The notes under the pieces: model-generated
The model's database searches: none
The model's input: only the letters and a program-made list of their open reading frames with translations
Told to the model about the DNA's origin: nothing
Position numbers and translations under genes: made by a program
In this document: piece by piece, positions 47,930 to 57,414 of the stretch
Layout: each line of letters starts with the position of its first letter
Position numbering within the stretch: position 1 is the first letter of the stretch
Source: a virus
Direction: 5' to 3' (one strand)
Virus record (IMG/VR): IMGVR_UViG_3300028908_000005
Coordinates: 27,977 to 91,976 of that record
Length of the DNA: 64,000 bases

Positions 47930-50881
47930 CTAAATCAAGCCGCCGTCGTCGCCAGTATCGGCTGCTGTCGATGAAATACCAGAGCCTTGACCGGCTGACG
48001 GAGACGATACCGGAGTCGTTTCGGAAGTATTTGACTCGGTATCCGGAGACGATACCAACCCTTCCGACGTATGACTCGACTGTGTCTCTGACGGTGTAGC
48101 TGCCAAGTACGCGTCCACGGTATTTGTTTCTGATGGATGCCAACCAAGCAAAGCGTCGACATCGTGTGTCTCCGATGGACGACGCCCGAGGAGTGCGTCG
48201 ACATCGTGTGTCTCTGATGGGTGACGCCCGAGAAGTGCGTCGACAGTATGTGTTTCTGATGGGTGCCAACCAAGCAAAGCATCCACGGTATGCGTCTCTG
48301 ATGGATGACGCCCGAGGAGTGCGTCGACAGTATGCGTCTCTGATGGGTGCCAACCAAGCAAAGCATCCACGGTATGCGTCTCTGATGGGTGCCGGGCTAA
48401 CAATGCGTCGACCTTGTAATCTATCGTGACGATCTTGAGCAATCTTGCATCTACGTTGTACGTCTTTTCGTGGATTTCGCCAAGTACAGCATCGACTGAA
48501 ACAGTAACGATCGGCTGGCGGTACAGTGTTGCGTCGATCGAGTAGGTTTTCGTTTCGGTTTTGGCGAGCTCGGCGTCAGTCGAAACGTCTTTGACGATAA
48601 CAGTCTGCAACACGGCGTCTACCATATACGTCTCGCTGACGGTAGCAGCCAACTCTGCATCCGTACTGGCTGTTTTTGTGAATGATGTGAGCAGCTCAGC
48701 ATCTACACTTGCTGTTTTTGTGAACGATGTAAGCAGCTCAGCATCTACGCTAGCAGTCTTAGTAAATGCCGTAAGTAGTTCAGCATCTACACTTGCTGTT
48801 TTTGTGAACGATGTAAGCAGCTCAGCATCTACACTTGCCGTTTTTGTGAATGATGTAAGCAGCTCAGCATCTACGCTAGCGGTCTTAGTAAATGCCGTAA
48901 GTAGTTCAGCATCTACACTTGCCGTTTTTGTGAATGATGTAAGTAGTTCAGCATCTACGCTAGCCGTCTTAGTAAATGCCGTAAGTAGTTCAGCATCTAC
49001 GCTTGCGGTCTTAGTAAATGCCGTAAGTAGTTCAGCATCTACACTTGCTGTTGCTGTTTCGGCCTTTACGAGCAAGCCGTCAACAGAAATAGTTACTGTT
49101 TTAGCGGCTAGAAGCTCTGCATCGACGCTAACGGTATGCGCCGGCGTTGACAACAACAAAGCATCGATTTGATCTGTAGTCGTAATAGTCTGCAGCAGTC
49201 TGGCGTCTACTTCGGCTGTCGCCGTTTCGGCTACCTGTAAGTCTGCATCGATCTGGTTAGTTACCGTAGCTGTACTCAACAACAGTCCGTCTACGCCGTG
49301 CGTTACGGTAAACGCCGTTTCGATATCAGCATCAACCGAATGATCCCGCGTAAACGACGTCAGCAGCAACGCATCTGTCGTGTGCGTATGCGTGAACGCT
49401 GTCTCGATATCGGCATCGACGTCGCCGGTCAGTGTGGCGGCAGCTTGTAGGTAGGTGTCAGTCGATACAGTCTTGGTAATCGCCTCTAGCAATTCCGCAT
49501 CGACGCTATGTGTCAGCTCCGGATACGCAGCCGCGTAAGCGTCCGTGTCGTGCGTTGTAGTAATCGCAGCCTTTAATACAGCATCCGCACTGGCCGTCGT
49601 AGTAATGGCAGCCTTTAATACAGCATCCGTACTAGCCGTCGTAGTAAGCGATCGGAGCAACTCGGCGTCGATGTCGTGCGACACCGTTTCGGTAGTTTCA
49701 AGGTCTGCATCGACCTTGTACGTCACCGTTTGCGTTTTCTGCAGGTCTGCATCAACCCTATGAGTTACTTGACCGGCACCGCTTAGCATCGCGTCAGTGC
49801 TATGCGTTGTCGTAATGTCGCCTTGCAGCGTAGCGTCTAACTGATGCTGTGTCGTTATACCTGCGAGCAGCAGAGCGTCGACGTCGTGCGTAGCCGTTTC
49901 AGTGCTCTGGATATCGCTATCGACGTCCCATGTCGTTGTCTGCGTTTTCTGCAGGTCTGCATCAACCCTATGAGTTACTTGACCAGCGCCGCTTAGCATC
50001 GCGTCCGTACTGTGTGTTGTCGTAATCACGCCGCGAAGTTCGGCGTCTGTTTGGAACGTATAGCTGCCGATAACCTGCAAAATTGCATCGACTGTACTCG
50101 TCTGCAGCACGGATGTCAGCAAGTCAGCATCAACTTTATGGGTTAGCTGGCCGGCGCCGCTTAGCATGCCGTCAGTCGTATGCGTCACGGTCGTCGCTGC
50201 CTGCAGAATCGCATCGACCGTAGCCGTCTCCTCTTCGGCTGCTACCAGCAAGGCATCGCCGCCGAATGTTAGTATCTCGATCGTTGCCGATGACGACCGA
50301 CCGATCCACTCCGGAGTTCGCGAAGGCTCCTGCTCAGATATGCTTGACCCGATAGGTAACGCTATACTGCTGCTAGCTTGCGCCGGACACGGACACACAA
50401 GCTCTGCTTGGCCTTCGAAATCGCCATTGATAGGCGGCGGGCCGAGTTCGCCGCAGTCTTCGCCGTGCAGCGGGATCCACGTATAGCCGCCTTCGCAGTC
50501 GTCAGTACGGTAGCGTACCAGCGTCCAAGCTTGTGAAGACTCCGAAAGGTACGCAGAAGACGAACCGTATTGGGCCACGCACGGACACCATACCCACAAA
50601 CAACAGTCGATAAGCGGCGTAACATTACCGTCTTTGCCATCTTTGCCGTCTTTGCCGTCCTTGCCAGGCGGCCCAGGTGGTCCTGGTTTACCGTCTTTAC
50701 CGGGTGGGCCTGGCGGGCCAGGTATGCCGATATCGCCTAAATCTTGCGGTGCCGCCGCTTCGCATTGCCAGATAGGGTCTGGCGCCAAAGGGATACTACA
50801 ATTGCTGATCAGCGTCGGCGGCCCGATGACGGTCATCGACGGTAGTGAACACCGATCTGGATCAAAAATGTAGTCGGCCAT
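47930..50881 (-). CDS. Collagen-like tail fibre with 14-aa repeats
   Basis: A 983-aa protein. An N-terminal module (DPDRCSLPSMTVIGPPTLIS...) nearly identical to that of the next fibre is followed by GXY collagen-like triplets (GPPGPPGKDGKPGPPG) from about residue 54. A Cys/Trp module comes next. Several dozen tandem 14-residue repeats of consensus T.xVDAxLLxxxT fill about residues 210-930, with variants VDALLGWHPSETHT and VDAELLTSFTKTAS. The end is Ser/Thr-rich. GXY and short beta repeats form trimeric fibres in phages. The N-terminus is shared with the upstream paralog, so it probably anchors both to the virion. Likely an adhesin or host-range protein. Confidence 0.8.
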   Translation of the reverse strand: MADYIFDPDRCSLPSMTVIGPPTLISNCSIPLAPDPIWQCEAAAPQDLGDIGIPGPPGPPGKDGKPGPPGPPGKDGKDGKDGKDGNVTPLIDCCLWVWCPCVAQYGSSSAYLSESSQAWTLVRYRTDDCEGGYTWIPLHGEDCGELGPPPINGDFEGQAELVCPCPAQASSSIALPIGSSISEQEPSRTPEWIGRSSSATIEILTFGGDALLVAAEEETATVDAILQAATTVTHTTDGMLSGAGQLTHKVDADLLTSVLQTSTVDAILQVIGSYTFQTDAELRGVITTTHSTDAMLSGAGQVTHRVDADLQKTQTTTWDVDSDIQSTETATHDVDALLLAGITTQHQLDATLQGDITTTHSTDAMLSGAGQVTHRVDADLQKTQTVTYKVDADLETTETVSHDIDAELLRSLTTTASTDAVLKAAITTTASADAVLKAAITTTHDTDAYAAAYPELTHSVDAELLEAITKTVSTDTYLQAAATLTGDVDADIETAFTHTHTTDALLLTSFTRDHSVDADIETAFTVTHGVDGLLLSTATVTNQIDADLQVAETATAEVDARLLQTITTTDQIDALLLSTPAHTVSVDAELLAAKTVTISVDGLLVKAETATASVDAELLTAFTKTASVDAELLTAFTKTASVDAELLTSFTKTASVDAELLTAFTKTASVDAELLTSFTKTASVDAELLTSFTKTASVDAELLTAFTKTASVDAELLTSFTKTASVDAELLTSFTKTASTDAELAATVSETYMVDAVLQTVIVKDVSTDAELAKTETKTYSIDATLYRQPIVTVSVDAVLGEIHEKTYNVDARLLKIVTIDYKVDALLARHPSETHTVDALLGWHPSETHTVDALLGRHPSETHTVDALLGWHPSETHTVDALLGRHPSETHDVDALLGRRPSETHDVDALLGWHPSETNTVDAYLAATPSETQSSHTSEGLVSSPDTESNTSETTPVSSPSAGQGSGISSTAADTGDDGGLI
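48110..50260. repeat. Tandem 42-bp repeats inside fibre gene
   Basis: The repeat part of the fibre gene is built of 42-bp units coding for 14 residues. Two blocks are nearly identical at DNA level: 48130-48400 (VDALLGRHPSETHT type) and 48670-49040 (VDAELLTSFTKTAS type). The rest have diverged. Near-identity within blocks points to recent expansion by slippage or unequal recombination. Confidence 0.85.
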
Positions 50882-50910
50882 CCCATTTTGTTGTTCGGCT
50901 CGTGGTTTCG

Positions 50911-51909
50911 TTAAACCGGCGGTACGGCAACCTCGACGTAAATCGTCGGCGGCCAGTTACATATCAACGACGATTCTGCAACTTTGTCCAACGTGTATGC
51001 GATATTCTTGCAATCAATGCGACCGTTCACTTTCTTTTCGTAGGTAGCGCAACCCGTCTCGCAGGTTATCTTAGTTGTGTCTGCCGCTGCATCATAATCG
51101 AGCGCAACGCATATCTGGCCGCACGTTGCAGGATCGGAGTTGATGCTATTCCAGTAGTTGCCCCAAACGCACTGGCCGAGACTGAGGCATGTAGCTCCGT
51201 CTATGACCAAGTAGAACGTACCGTTATAGTCGTTGCAGCCCGTGCCTACGCCGACGACGCCGTCAATGGTAACTTTCAGATATGTCGGCAGCTGATCGCA
51301 GAACAGACACGCCGGACATTTCCAACACAGCGATTGTGATTGACCAATACTAGACGCCGACGACAGCGACGATGCTGAGCCTTCTTCGCACGGGCAGATT
51401 ATCACGGTTTGCCCGAAATACTTCCCTGCTGACGGTGGCGGGCCGAGATCGTCGCAGTCTTCGCCGTAATACAGATCCCAATAACCACCATCGACGCATT
51501 TCGTTGTACCCCAAACGGCTGCAGGCGTTTGTGCCGCTTCTGATGACGGGTGTGTGACGCTCGGATTTGATAACGACGTCGAGCTGTTATTGGTGTCGCC
51601 TCCGTCGCAGGGGCACCAAACCCAGATGCAGCAGTCTAGCAGGAAACCGTCGCCATCTTTGCCGTCTTTGCCATCTTTGCCGTCCTTGCCAGGCGGTCCA
51701 GGAGGTCCAGGGTCGCCGTCTTTGCCGGGCGGGCCTGGCGGACCTGGCGGACCGATTTCGCCCAGATCGGGGATGTCGATATCCACTTGTGCGCACTGGA
51801 ATATCGGATCCGGCGCCAAAGGGATACTACAATCGCTGATCAACATCGGTGGCCCGATGATGGTCATCGACGGTAGTGAACACCGATCTGGGTCGAAAAT
51901 AAAATCCAT
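50911..51909 (-). CDS. Collagen-like tail fibre, short paralog
   Basis: A 332-aa protein whose first 80 residues match the 983-aa fibre (DPDRCSLPSMTIIGPPMLIS, then DGKDGKDGKDG collagen triplets). The C-terminal 230 residues are different: a Cys-rich domain with CWKCPACLFCD, CNDYNGTFYLVIDGATCLSL and CVWGNYWNS. That style of Cys/Trp module I associate with planctomycete secreted proteins. The ATG at 51909 has no strong ribosome binding site and follows the upstream stop by 2 bp. Likely a second tip or adhesin using the same anchor. Confidence 0.75.
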   Translation of the reverse strand: MDFIFDPDRCSLPSMTIIGPPMLISDCSIPLAPDPIFQCAQVDIDIPDLGEIGPPGPPGPPGKDGDPGPPGPPGKDGKDGKDGKDGDGFLLDCCIWVWCPCDGGDTNNSSTSLSNPSVTHPSSEAAQTPAAVWGTTKCVDGGYWDLYYGEDCDDLGPPPSAGKYFGQTVIICPCEEGSASSLSSASSIGQSQSLCWKCPACLFCDQLPTYLKVTIDGVVGVGTGCNDYNGTFYLVIDGATCLSLGQCVWGNYWNSINSDPATCGQICVALDYDAAADTTKITCETGCATYEKKVNGRIDCKNIAYTLDKVAESSLICNWPPTIYVEVAVPPV

Positions 51910-51911
51910 CG

Positions 51912-52466
51912 TTACCAGTAACCGAGTGGGCAGTGCTCGGTAGCCATCCTGATCTTGTTGGTGAGCGTATCTAACAGTCCGAGGAAACTGCGGCCGGCGG
52001 ATCTACTGCTACTCCGCAAATTACAACCGCACACCGTACAACGACCTGACTCGCCAGACCGCTGCGAGAACCGCGGACATACTTTGCAATGTTTTTCGAA
52101 TATCTCGGCTACTTCCTGTACTGACCGCGTCGGGTAGCCGGCAGCCTTCCAACGCGATACCGCGGCAGCATATCGCTGTGCCAGCACTTCCGGGCGCGGT
52201 TTTGTAGGTCCGGTCGTCAGGAAATACGGTTCAAACTCTTTTGCCAATTCTGCTGCGCGTCGTTTGTCGATTTTGCGCATCAAACCAACCGACAACGACG
52301 CGATAACGTTATTCATTTCGCCTAATTTCGGCGTATCCGACTTGCAACAATAAGCGCACGCGTCCTCTTTAACGCTGCACTTTTCAAGCGGCTGTTGCGT
52401 AACGTCTGCTATCAGTCTGCAGCAGCCGTTAATGCGATATTGACAATCGCACAAACCCCCGGACAC
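51912..52466 (-). CDS. Cysteine-rich phage structural-type protein
   Basis: A 184-aa protein. N-terminal CDC...GCC...CACAYCC-like clusters (DACAYCCKSDTP) lead to a basic helix (GLMRKIDKRRAAELAKEFEP). The C-terminal CKVCPRFSQRSGESGRCTVC, then CNL and EHCPLGYW, looks like a zinc ribbon that I have seen at the end of phage small structural proteins. The start is GTG at 52466 with AAGGAG 8 nt before it. Role unknown, embedded in the tail gene cluster. Confidence 0.65.
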   Translation of the reverse strand: MSGGLCDCQYRINGCCRLIADVTQQPLEKCSVKEDACAYCCKSDTPKLGEMNNVIASLSVGLMRKIDKRRAAELAKEFEPYFLTTGPTKPRPEVLAQRYAAAVSRWKAAGYPTRSVQEVAEIFEKHCKVCPRFSQRSGESGRCTVCGCNLRSSSRSAGRSFLGLLDTLTNKIRMATEHCPLGYW

Positions 52467-52479
52467 ATTATGCTCCTTT

Positions 52480-54990
52480 CTAAGACGTATAGCAGTTCAC
52501 TTTGACTTGTTGACCATCGTACGAACCATCGTAAGATGGCGGATCGCCGCAAATACACGTCGGTGCCGGCGATGCCGAGCCTTGGTAATCCTCGCATTCA
52601 TTTGCGACTTCGACCCACGTATAACCTGTACCCGGATTCGACCACTCATACGTACAAGTGCCTGGGCAATCGTCACCGTCGTCAGCCGGCGTCGAAACCG
52701 AAGCTTGTGCGGGTTGCGACCCTTGCGATTGCTGCTGCGATCCTTGCGATTGTTGTTGTGATTGCTGCGAAGGTTGTTGCGAAGGTTGCTGTGAGGGTTG
52801 CTCAGACGGCTGTTGCGAAGGTTGCTCAGACGGCTGTTGCGAAGGTTGCTCAGACGGCTGCTCAGATGGCGGTGTTTGCGACGACGGTTGCTCAGATGAC
52901 AAATGCAAACTGCTGGAAGCAATCGAAGCCGCAGACGAACTCGATGTACAGAGTAACCACGGCTTTGCCATATCGCAGAACGGGTCGCGTATGATGAATC
53001 GCCACGTAGCATCGCAACAAACTGCTGGGTCGGTATCTACCTTGTAAACAGTGATATTGAACAGCGCCTGGAAACAATCCGGAGAGTACAAGCAGTTGAA
53101 CTCAGATGCGCAGACTCTGCCGAAGCACTGCGGGTGCAGCTTGTCCGGGCCGACGGATACTTCCAACACCCAGCAATTACCGTCGTAGTACATCTTCAAC
53201 CACATCGGCCCGTAAATGATATGGTCGCCAGCGGCAATTTTGCAGTAACCTTCCCAATACTTGTACGGGAAGCCGGATTGCTGCCGCAGCCGCATCCATG
53301 AGCAGGTACAGCCGGGCCACGTCGAGGTGTCGCCGCACGGCGTGTTTACGAGTGTGCATAGCACTTCCAGGCAGTCCGTCGGCCAGCAATCCATCGTACT
53401 ACACGACATGCTGCTGGCACTGCTGCATGCGAGATCGCCTATCAAGCCGGTAAACTTGGCGTTGCAGCAGCTATCTGCCGGCGCGGCATTCCGCATATCG
53501 ACGTAAAGCTTCGACACGAAACAAGGGTCGCAACCGCTAACCGGCGATAGCCGACTGCGATACCAGACGTTATCAGCGCCGCACAGTACTGCGAAATACC
53601 AATAACCGTTTATGCACTCCATGCGTACTGCGAAATCGCCGAACGAGAACGACGCGGTGCCGAACCAAGTGTGTAAGACAGGGCTGTACGACAGAATCGT
53701 TTTATCGCTTTCCCTGCCGCAAATGCCGTCGTAGACAAGCAAAAGCGGCAAACACTCGCCCGGCCAGCAGCACGCTTGCGAAGACAGCGAACTCGACGCG
53801 TTGCCGACAGCCGCGCTGCTGCTTTGCGACGCTGCAGATGATTTGGCCGGCCCGGAAGATGGATGGCTAGACGTATCGCTGCTCTGCCCGCCCTGCGTGC
53901 GGCTGCTGCTTGGCCCACTCGTATGCGACGTACCCGGCGTCAGCGGCTGCTGCGATGATCCCGATTGCAACTGCAAACTCGACGAAACTACCGGTGCCTT
54001 CGGTAAGTTCGGGCAAATCGCCAAATCGTGTAAATCGACATCGACCACCACGGTGTGCGGATCAGTCGCGTGTTGCCGTACCGTTACGCCGGTGCCGCCT
54101 AGCAGATTGATTCGCGGGCCGGGAACGCCGTCGATCGTTTTGATAAGCTCGCCGCATTGAGGGCTGCCGTCAAGAAGCGTAGCGCCGGCAGGCGGACGTT
54201 CACCGTCATAAAGGGGCACTTCGCTACACGGCTCGCCAAGACCGGCACCGACAAACGCGTTGACGATGATGCTGTTATCGGCTGCGTTTTGCTCGATCGT
54301 ACAGTTATAGCCCTCCTTGAGCTCGACAGCGCCTTGGATACAGCGGCGGTTGACGTAGTATGCCTGTACTGATTCGCTCAGACTGCCGCGACACGCCGCC
54401 GGCGGTTCGTACATCGTACGGGCGGCGTTAGCTGCGTTCAGCGTCCGTACAAAACCGTTGCGGAGGCTTTGGATTCTCGCCGGCTCGATATATAGCGCGG
54501 TATCGTCCCGCGTCAGCGATTGCCCTTCGGCCAATATGGTACACAGCTCGGTCAGCGTCCCGATCGTCATCCAAGCTTCGGCTACGAAAAGTTCGCACGT
54601 CTGCGAACTTTGCGAGCTGGCGCTGCTAGAGCTCGATGTAGTGGTGAGCGGCGCAGAACTGCTGGACTGCGGTCGCAGCCGCACCTCGGCAATACTGACG
54701 GCGTACTCATCGTCGCTAACGGCAAATTCGAACACCAGCTGATAATTCTGTAAGCTGGCTGCCGTGAAGCCGAATGTGAAGGCGACAATACCGACCGTAC
54801 GCGTGATCTCCTCGAGATATACGCGATTCAAAGCTTCGTCGTAGTCCGCAGCGACGCCAACGACGCACGAGAAGTCGACGACGGTCGTGTCCGGCAGCTG
54901 GAACTTGCTGCCGTCGGATCGCGTCAACTCGCTTGCCGTATCGACAAACGGATAAGCTCGGCCCTGGTTGTCGTTGTAGAACGGAATCAT
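52480..54990 (-). CDS. Large Ser/Gln-rich tail protein
   Basis: An 836-aa protein. The N-terminus (FYNDNQGRAYPFVDTASELT) resembles the starts of the two following tail proteins, which share YPF/YPL-D near residue 14. Several Cys-rich beta domains are separated by Ser/Gln/Thr linkers. One linker holds eight-residue repeats SEQPSQQP (DNA repeats at 52780-52875). The C-terminal module CPGTCTYEWSNPGTGYTWVE is of a type I associate with planctomycetes. Probably a modular virion adhesin. The ATG overlaps the upstream stop as ATGA. Confidence 0.7.
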   Translation of the reverse strand: MIPFYNDNQGRAYPFVDTASELTRSDGSKFQLPDTTVVDFSCVVGVAADYDEALNRVYLEEITRTVGIVAFTFGFTAASLQNYQLVFEFAVSDDEYAVSIAEVRLRPQSSSSAPLTTTSSSSSASSQSSQTCELFVAEAWMTIGTLTELCTILAEGQSLTRDDTALYIEPARIQSLRNGFVRTLNAANAARTMYEPPAACRGSLSESVQAYYVNRRCIQGAVELKEGYNCTIEQNAADNSIIVNAFVGAGLGEPCSEVPLYDGERPPAGATLLDGSPQCGELIKTIDGVPGPRINLLGGTGVTVRQHATDPHTVVVDVDLHDLAICPNLPKAPVVSSSLQLQSGSSQQPLTPGTSHTSGPSSSRTQGGQSSDTSSHPSSGPAKSSAASQSSSAAVGNASSSLSSQACCWPGECLPLLLVYDGICGRESDKTILSYSPVLHTWFGTASFSFGDFAVRMECINGYWYFAVLCGADNVWYRSRLSPVSGCDPCFVSKLYVDMRNAAPADSCCNAKFTGLIGDLACSSASSMSCSTMDCWPTDCLEVLCTLVNTPCGDTSTWPGCTCSWMRLRQQSGFPYKYWEGYCKIAAGDHIIYGPMWLKMYYDGNCWVLEVSVGPDKLHPQCFGRVCASEFNCLYSPDCFQALFNITVYKVDTDPAVCCDATWRFIIRDPFCDMAKPWLLCTSSSSAASIASSSLHLSSEQPSSQTPPSEQPSEQPSQQPSEQPSQQPSEQPSQQPSQQPSQQSQQQSQGSQQQSQGSQPAQASVSTPADDGDDCPGTCTYEWSNPGTGYTWVEVANECEDYQGSASPAPTCICGDPPSYDGSYDGQQVKVNCYTS
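52780..52875. repeat. 24-bp repeats coding for SEQPSQQP
   Basis: Near-identical 24-bp units in tandem code for the Gln/Pro/Ser linker of the large tail protein. Smaller 12- and 15-bp variants extend it on the left (52715-52780). Confidence 0.75.
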
Positions 54991-55766
54991 GGTATCGTTT
55001 TTTCGCCGACGGCTTCAACATGCACGCCGTCAGGCTGCGGGTATATCCGTAAAATCGTATCTTTCGCCCAATGCGAACCGGCTGTGATTTTGAAATCGCC
55101 ATACGCGTCGGGCGGCAAATGGTTGATCGTTTTCAAATAGGCTTTCGGCGCGAACAGTTCAATGCCGCCGGTTTGATCGGTTTGATCTTCGCATTCTTTC
55201 TTGAGATAGAGCGGATCGCCGACCATATCGAATCGGATGGCGCCAGCCGCTTCGTCATAACGTACGACAACGCCGTGCTCGCCAACAAGCCAAACATCGC
55301 CGGTAACAATCGTGTCGTCTTCGAGAACTAAGCCACGCAGACCGATTTCGGGCGTCGGTACGCAAACGCTGGCTGCAAAAGCGCCCGACTCTTGTGTGAA
55401 CAGATGCTTGGACTGTTCCCAAACTTGGAACTGTGACAGGATCGCCGGATCTGCGACAAGCAAGCCGGCTGCGCGCTTGTACGAATCTTCCAGTGCGATC
55501 TCGCTCGGCGGGCTGTACCGATCGAATTTGCCCGAGCACAGGTCGCCGGCATCGTTGCCGATACGCACGGTCACGTCGTCGCGGCTCACCTCGATACTCC
55601 GCAAGTACATATTCGCCGTACCGCCGATCGGGTAGAGCTGCGCGTCCAGCAGCATGTTCTTAGGCAGTACGCGACCGGTGCTGCTTACGAGCGTAGCATC
55701 ATCGGCAAACGGATATTTCGAATCCGCTTGTTGCGGTCGCCACTGTCTGTGAATTATCGCTGTCAC
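54987..55766 (-). CDS. Tail protein sharing N-terminal module
   Basis: A 259-aa protein. Its start (QQADSKYPFADDATLVSSTG, LPKNMLLDAQLYPIGG) matches the pattern of the neighbouring 548-aa protein, so they share a virion-attachment or assembly module. It also has PPDAYGDFKITAGSHWAKDT, similar to a segment of the 741-aa protein. The start is GTG at 55766 in a GTGA overlap. Likely a tail or baseplate component. Confidence 0.65.
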   Translation of the reverse strand: MTAIIHRQWRPQQADSKYPFADDATLVSSTGRVLPKNMLLDAQLYPIGGTANMYLRSIEVSRDDVTVRIGNDAGDLCSGKFDRYSPPSEIALEDSYKRAAGLLVADPAILSQFQVWEQSKHLFTQESGAFAASVCVPTPEIGLRGLVLEDDTIVTGDVWLVGEHGVVVRYDEAAGAIRFDMVGDPLYLKKECEDQTDQTGGIELFAPKAYLKTINHLPPDAYGDFKITAGSHWAKDTILRIYPQPDGVHVEAVGEKTIP

Positions 55767-57409
55767 GGGTAATTGCTCACAAAGAACGTATCGAACTTAG
55801 CCATGCTTTCGCGCACATGCACGCCGCAATACATTTTCCGGGAACCGCTTAGTTTTGCTGATGTTACTTGCGTGTTCGCCAGTTTTTGGCCGCTTACGTC
55901 GTCATACAGTGTGCAATCGACGACAGTTGCCGTAGCCGACGTCGGCATTGTCGTGACGGTTATCTTGTACGTATGGTCGTTCTGCAACGACATCGGCGAC
56001 AACTCAGCCAGTACGATGTAGTGCAGGCCGGTCCAAAACAGCACCCTGAAAGCGTCTCTACGCTTATCGACTTCGACTGCCAAATACTCGGCGTGTACTG
56101 TCGTCAGGCCGGAAGACGTGCTCTGCCGATCTGCATAACCGATGAGTACGCCGGCGTTGGTGGTTACCTTGCCGGACATCAGCTGCACGCGGGCGCTGAT
56201 CAGCTTGTGTTGGATATTGTCGTAGGCGCAGTCGTCCCAGATAGCCAAATTCCTGGCCATCTCGTTGGTAGCTTGGTAGAACCCGCCGTTTACGACATAG
56301 CTGCCGTTCACGACATGGAAGCTGCCTGGGCCGCTCACAAACGTTTCCATCTTCGGCAGCGGCGGGCATGGCGAGCTGCTCTGCGTCGGTGCCGGCGAGC
56401 TGCTGGACGGGCCCGGCGGTATGATGTGCGCCGTCGACGAGTGCTGCGGCAACGACGGTTGCAAACACAAGTCGTCGAACTGCCGTAAGTTGCCGTCAAC
56501 CGGCAAGTCGTCCGGCAAGCACGCTGACGACAGCCCCAGGCAGTAATCGACAACGATGCCCGGATCTGAACTCGCTTCATAGCCGACGGCAGCACACGGC
56601 GACGGAAAGATGATGTTGATATTGCCGTCGCAATCCGGGATCGCAGCGTTGATCGCCTCGATTGGCGGTTTGAGGCAAGTCCCGCTATCCGGACGACCGC
56701 CGCACGGGCCGGTGTACTCGGCCAATACTTTGCGGCCAGTCTGCTCGGCTAAGCGAAAGACGATGGCGTTACGCAGCTTGCCGGCTATTTCTCGCTGCTC
56801 GTGCGAAATTTCGATGTCGTTGCCGGCGCGCAGCTTGACGAGTCCGGTCAGCGCCGTCGCGTTATGCTGTTTGCTGAGCGATTTTATCGGTAGCCCCGTA
56901 TATGATCTGGCTACGCGCGGTGCCAGCATGCTCTGTACGGCCTCGGCAAATTTGCCGGTAAAGTAGTTTTTACACGGCCCGAAGACGAGCCAGCCGCCTG
57001 ATCCCGGATATATCGGCGTGATGAGCACTTGCCGGCCCGGCTGCAATTCGGTCCGCGGGAAACTTACCGATGCGATTACAGTATCCGGATACTTCGTTGG
57101 GTCGTAGTCCGGCGGCAAGCCGCTTCCAGCAGCCAAGTTTGACGCCCGCTTAATGGGCCAAGCGCGGACCTCTCGACCAAGCGCGGCCGGAACGTACGTT
57201 GCCATGATGACGGCTGAAATGAGGTGTTCGCTGACGTGCAAAGCCCCGAGATATGCGTAATGGCCGGCACTGGCGGGAAACCGGATATTGGCGTCGAGCA
57301 GGATATCGTCAGGAATAGACAGCCCGGCATCGCTCTCACCGGAGGCTGCATCGTCGAGCGGGTATTGCCGCCCGGCGTTCAAGTTGTACCAGTTTTGAGC
57401 GATAACCAT
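55763..57409 (-). CDS. Tail/fibre protein with C-terminal beta domain
   Basis: A 548-aa protein from the ATG at 57409 (a GTG at 57439 is possible). The N-terminal module (NAGRQYPLDDAASGESDAGL, ILLDANIRFP) resembles its neighbours. A Ser/Pro linker (PPGPSSSSPAPTQSSSP) leads to a beta-rich C-terminal domain of about 180 residues with NGGFYQATNEMARNLAIWDD and YKITVTTMPTSATATVVDC, reminiscent of a jelly-roll carbohydrate-binding fold. An internal copy of GTATCCGGATAC (57081-57092) codes for YPDT. Likely a receptor-binding or tail-tip protein. Confidence 0.65.
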   Translation of the reverse strand: MVIAQNWYNLNAGRQYPLDDAASGESDAGLSIPDDILLDANIRFPASAGHYAYLGALHVSEHLISAVIMATYVPAALGREVRAWPIKRASNLAAGSGLPPDYDPTKYPDTVIASVSFPRTELQPGRQVLITPIYPGSGGWLVFGPCKNYFTGKFAEAVQSMLAPRVARSYTGLPIKSLSKQHNATALTGLVKLRAGNDIEISHEQREIAGKLRNAIVFRLAEQTGRKVLAEYTGPCGGRPDSGTCLKPPIEAINAAIPDCDGNINIIFPSPCAAVGYEASSDPGIVVDYCLGLSSACLPDDLPVDGNLRQFDDLCLQPSLPQHSSTAHIIPPGPSSSSPAPTQSSSPCPPLPKMETFVSGPGSFHVVNGSYVVNGGFYQATNEMARNLAIWDDCAYDNIQHKLISARVQLMSGKVTTNAGVLIGYADRQSTSSGLTTVHAEYLAVEVDKRRDAFRVLFWTGLHYIVLAELSPMSLQNDHTYKITVTTMPTSATATVVDCTLYDDVSGQKLANTQVTSAKLSGSRKMYCGVHVRESMAKFDTFFVSNYP

Positions 57410-57414
57410 AGCGA

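Noticed and set aside
27585-50873. Plus-strand shadow frames in tail and accessory genes, for example 48561-49172 and 50634-50873
   Set aside because: They mirror repeats or GXY codons of minus-strand genes and have no ribosome binding sites.
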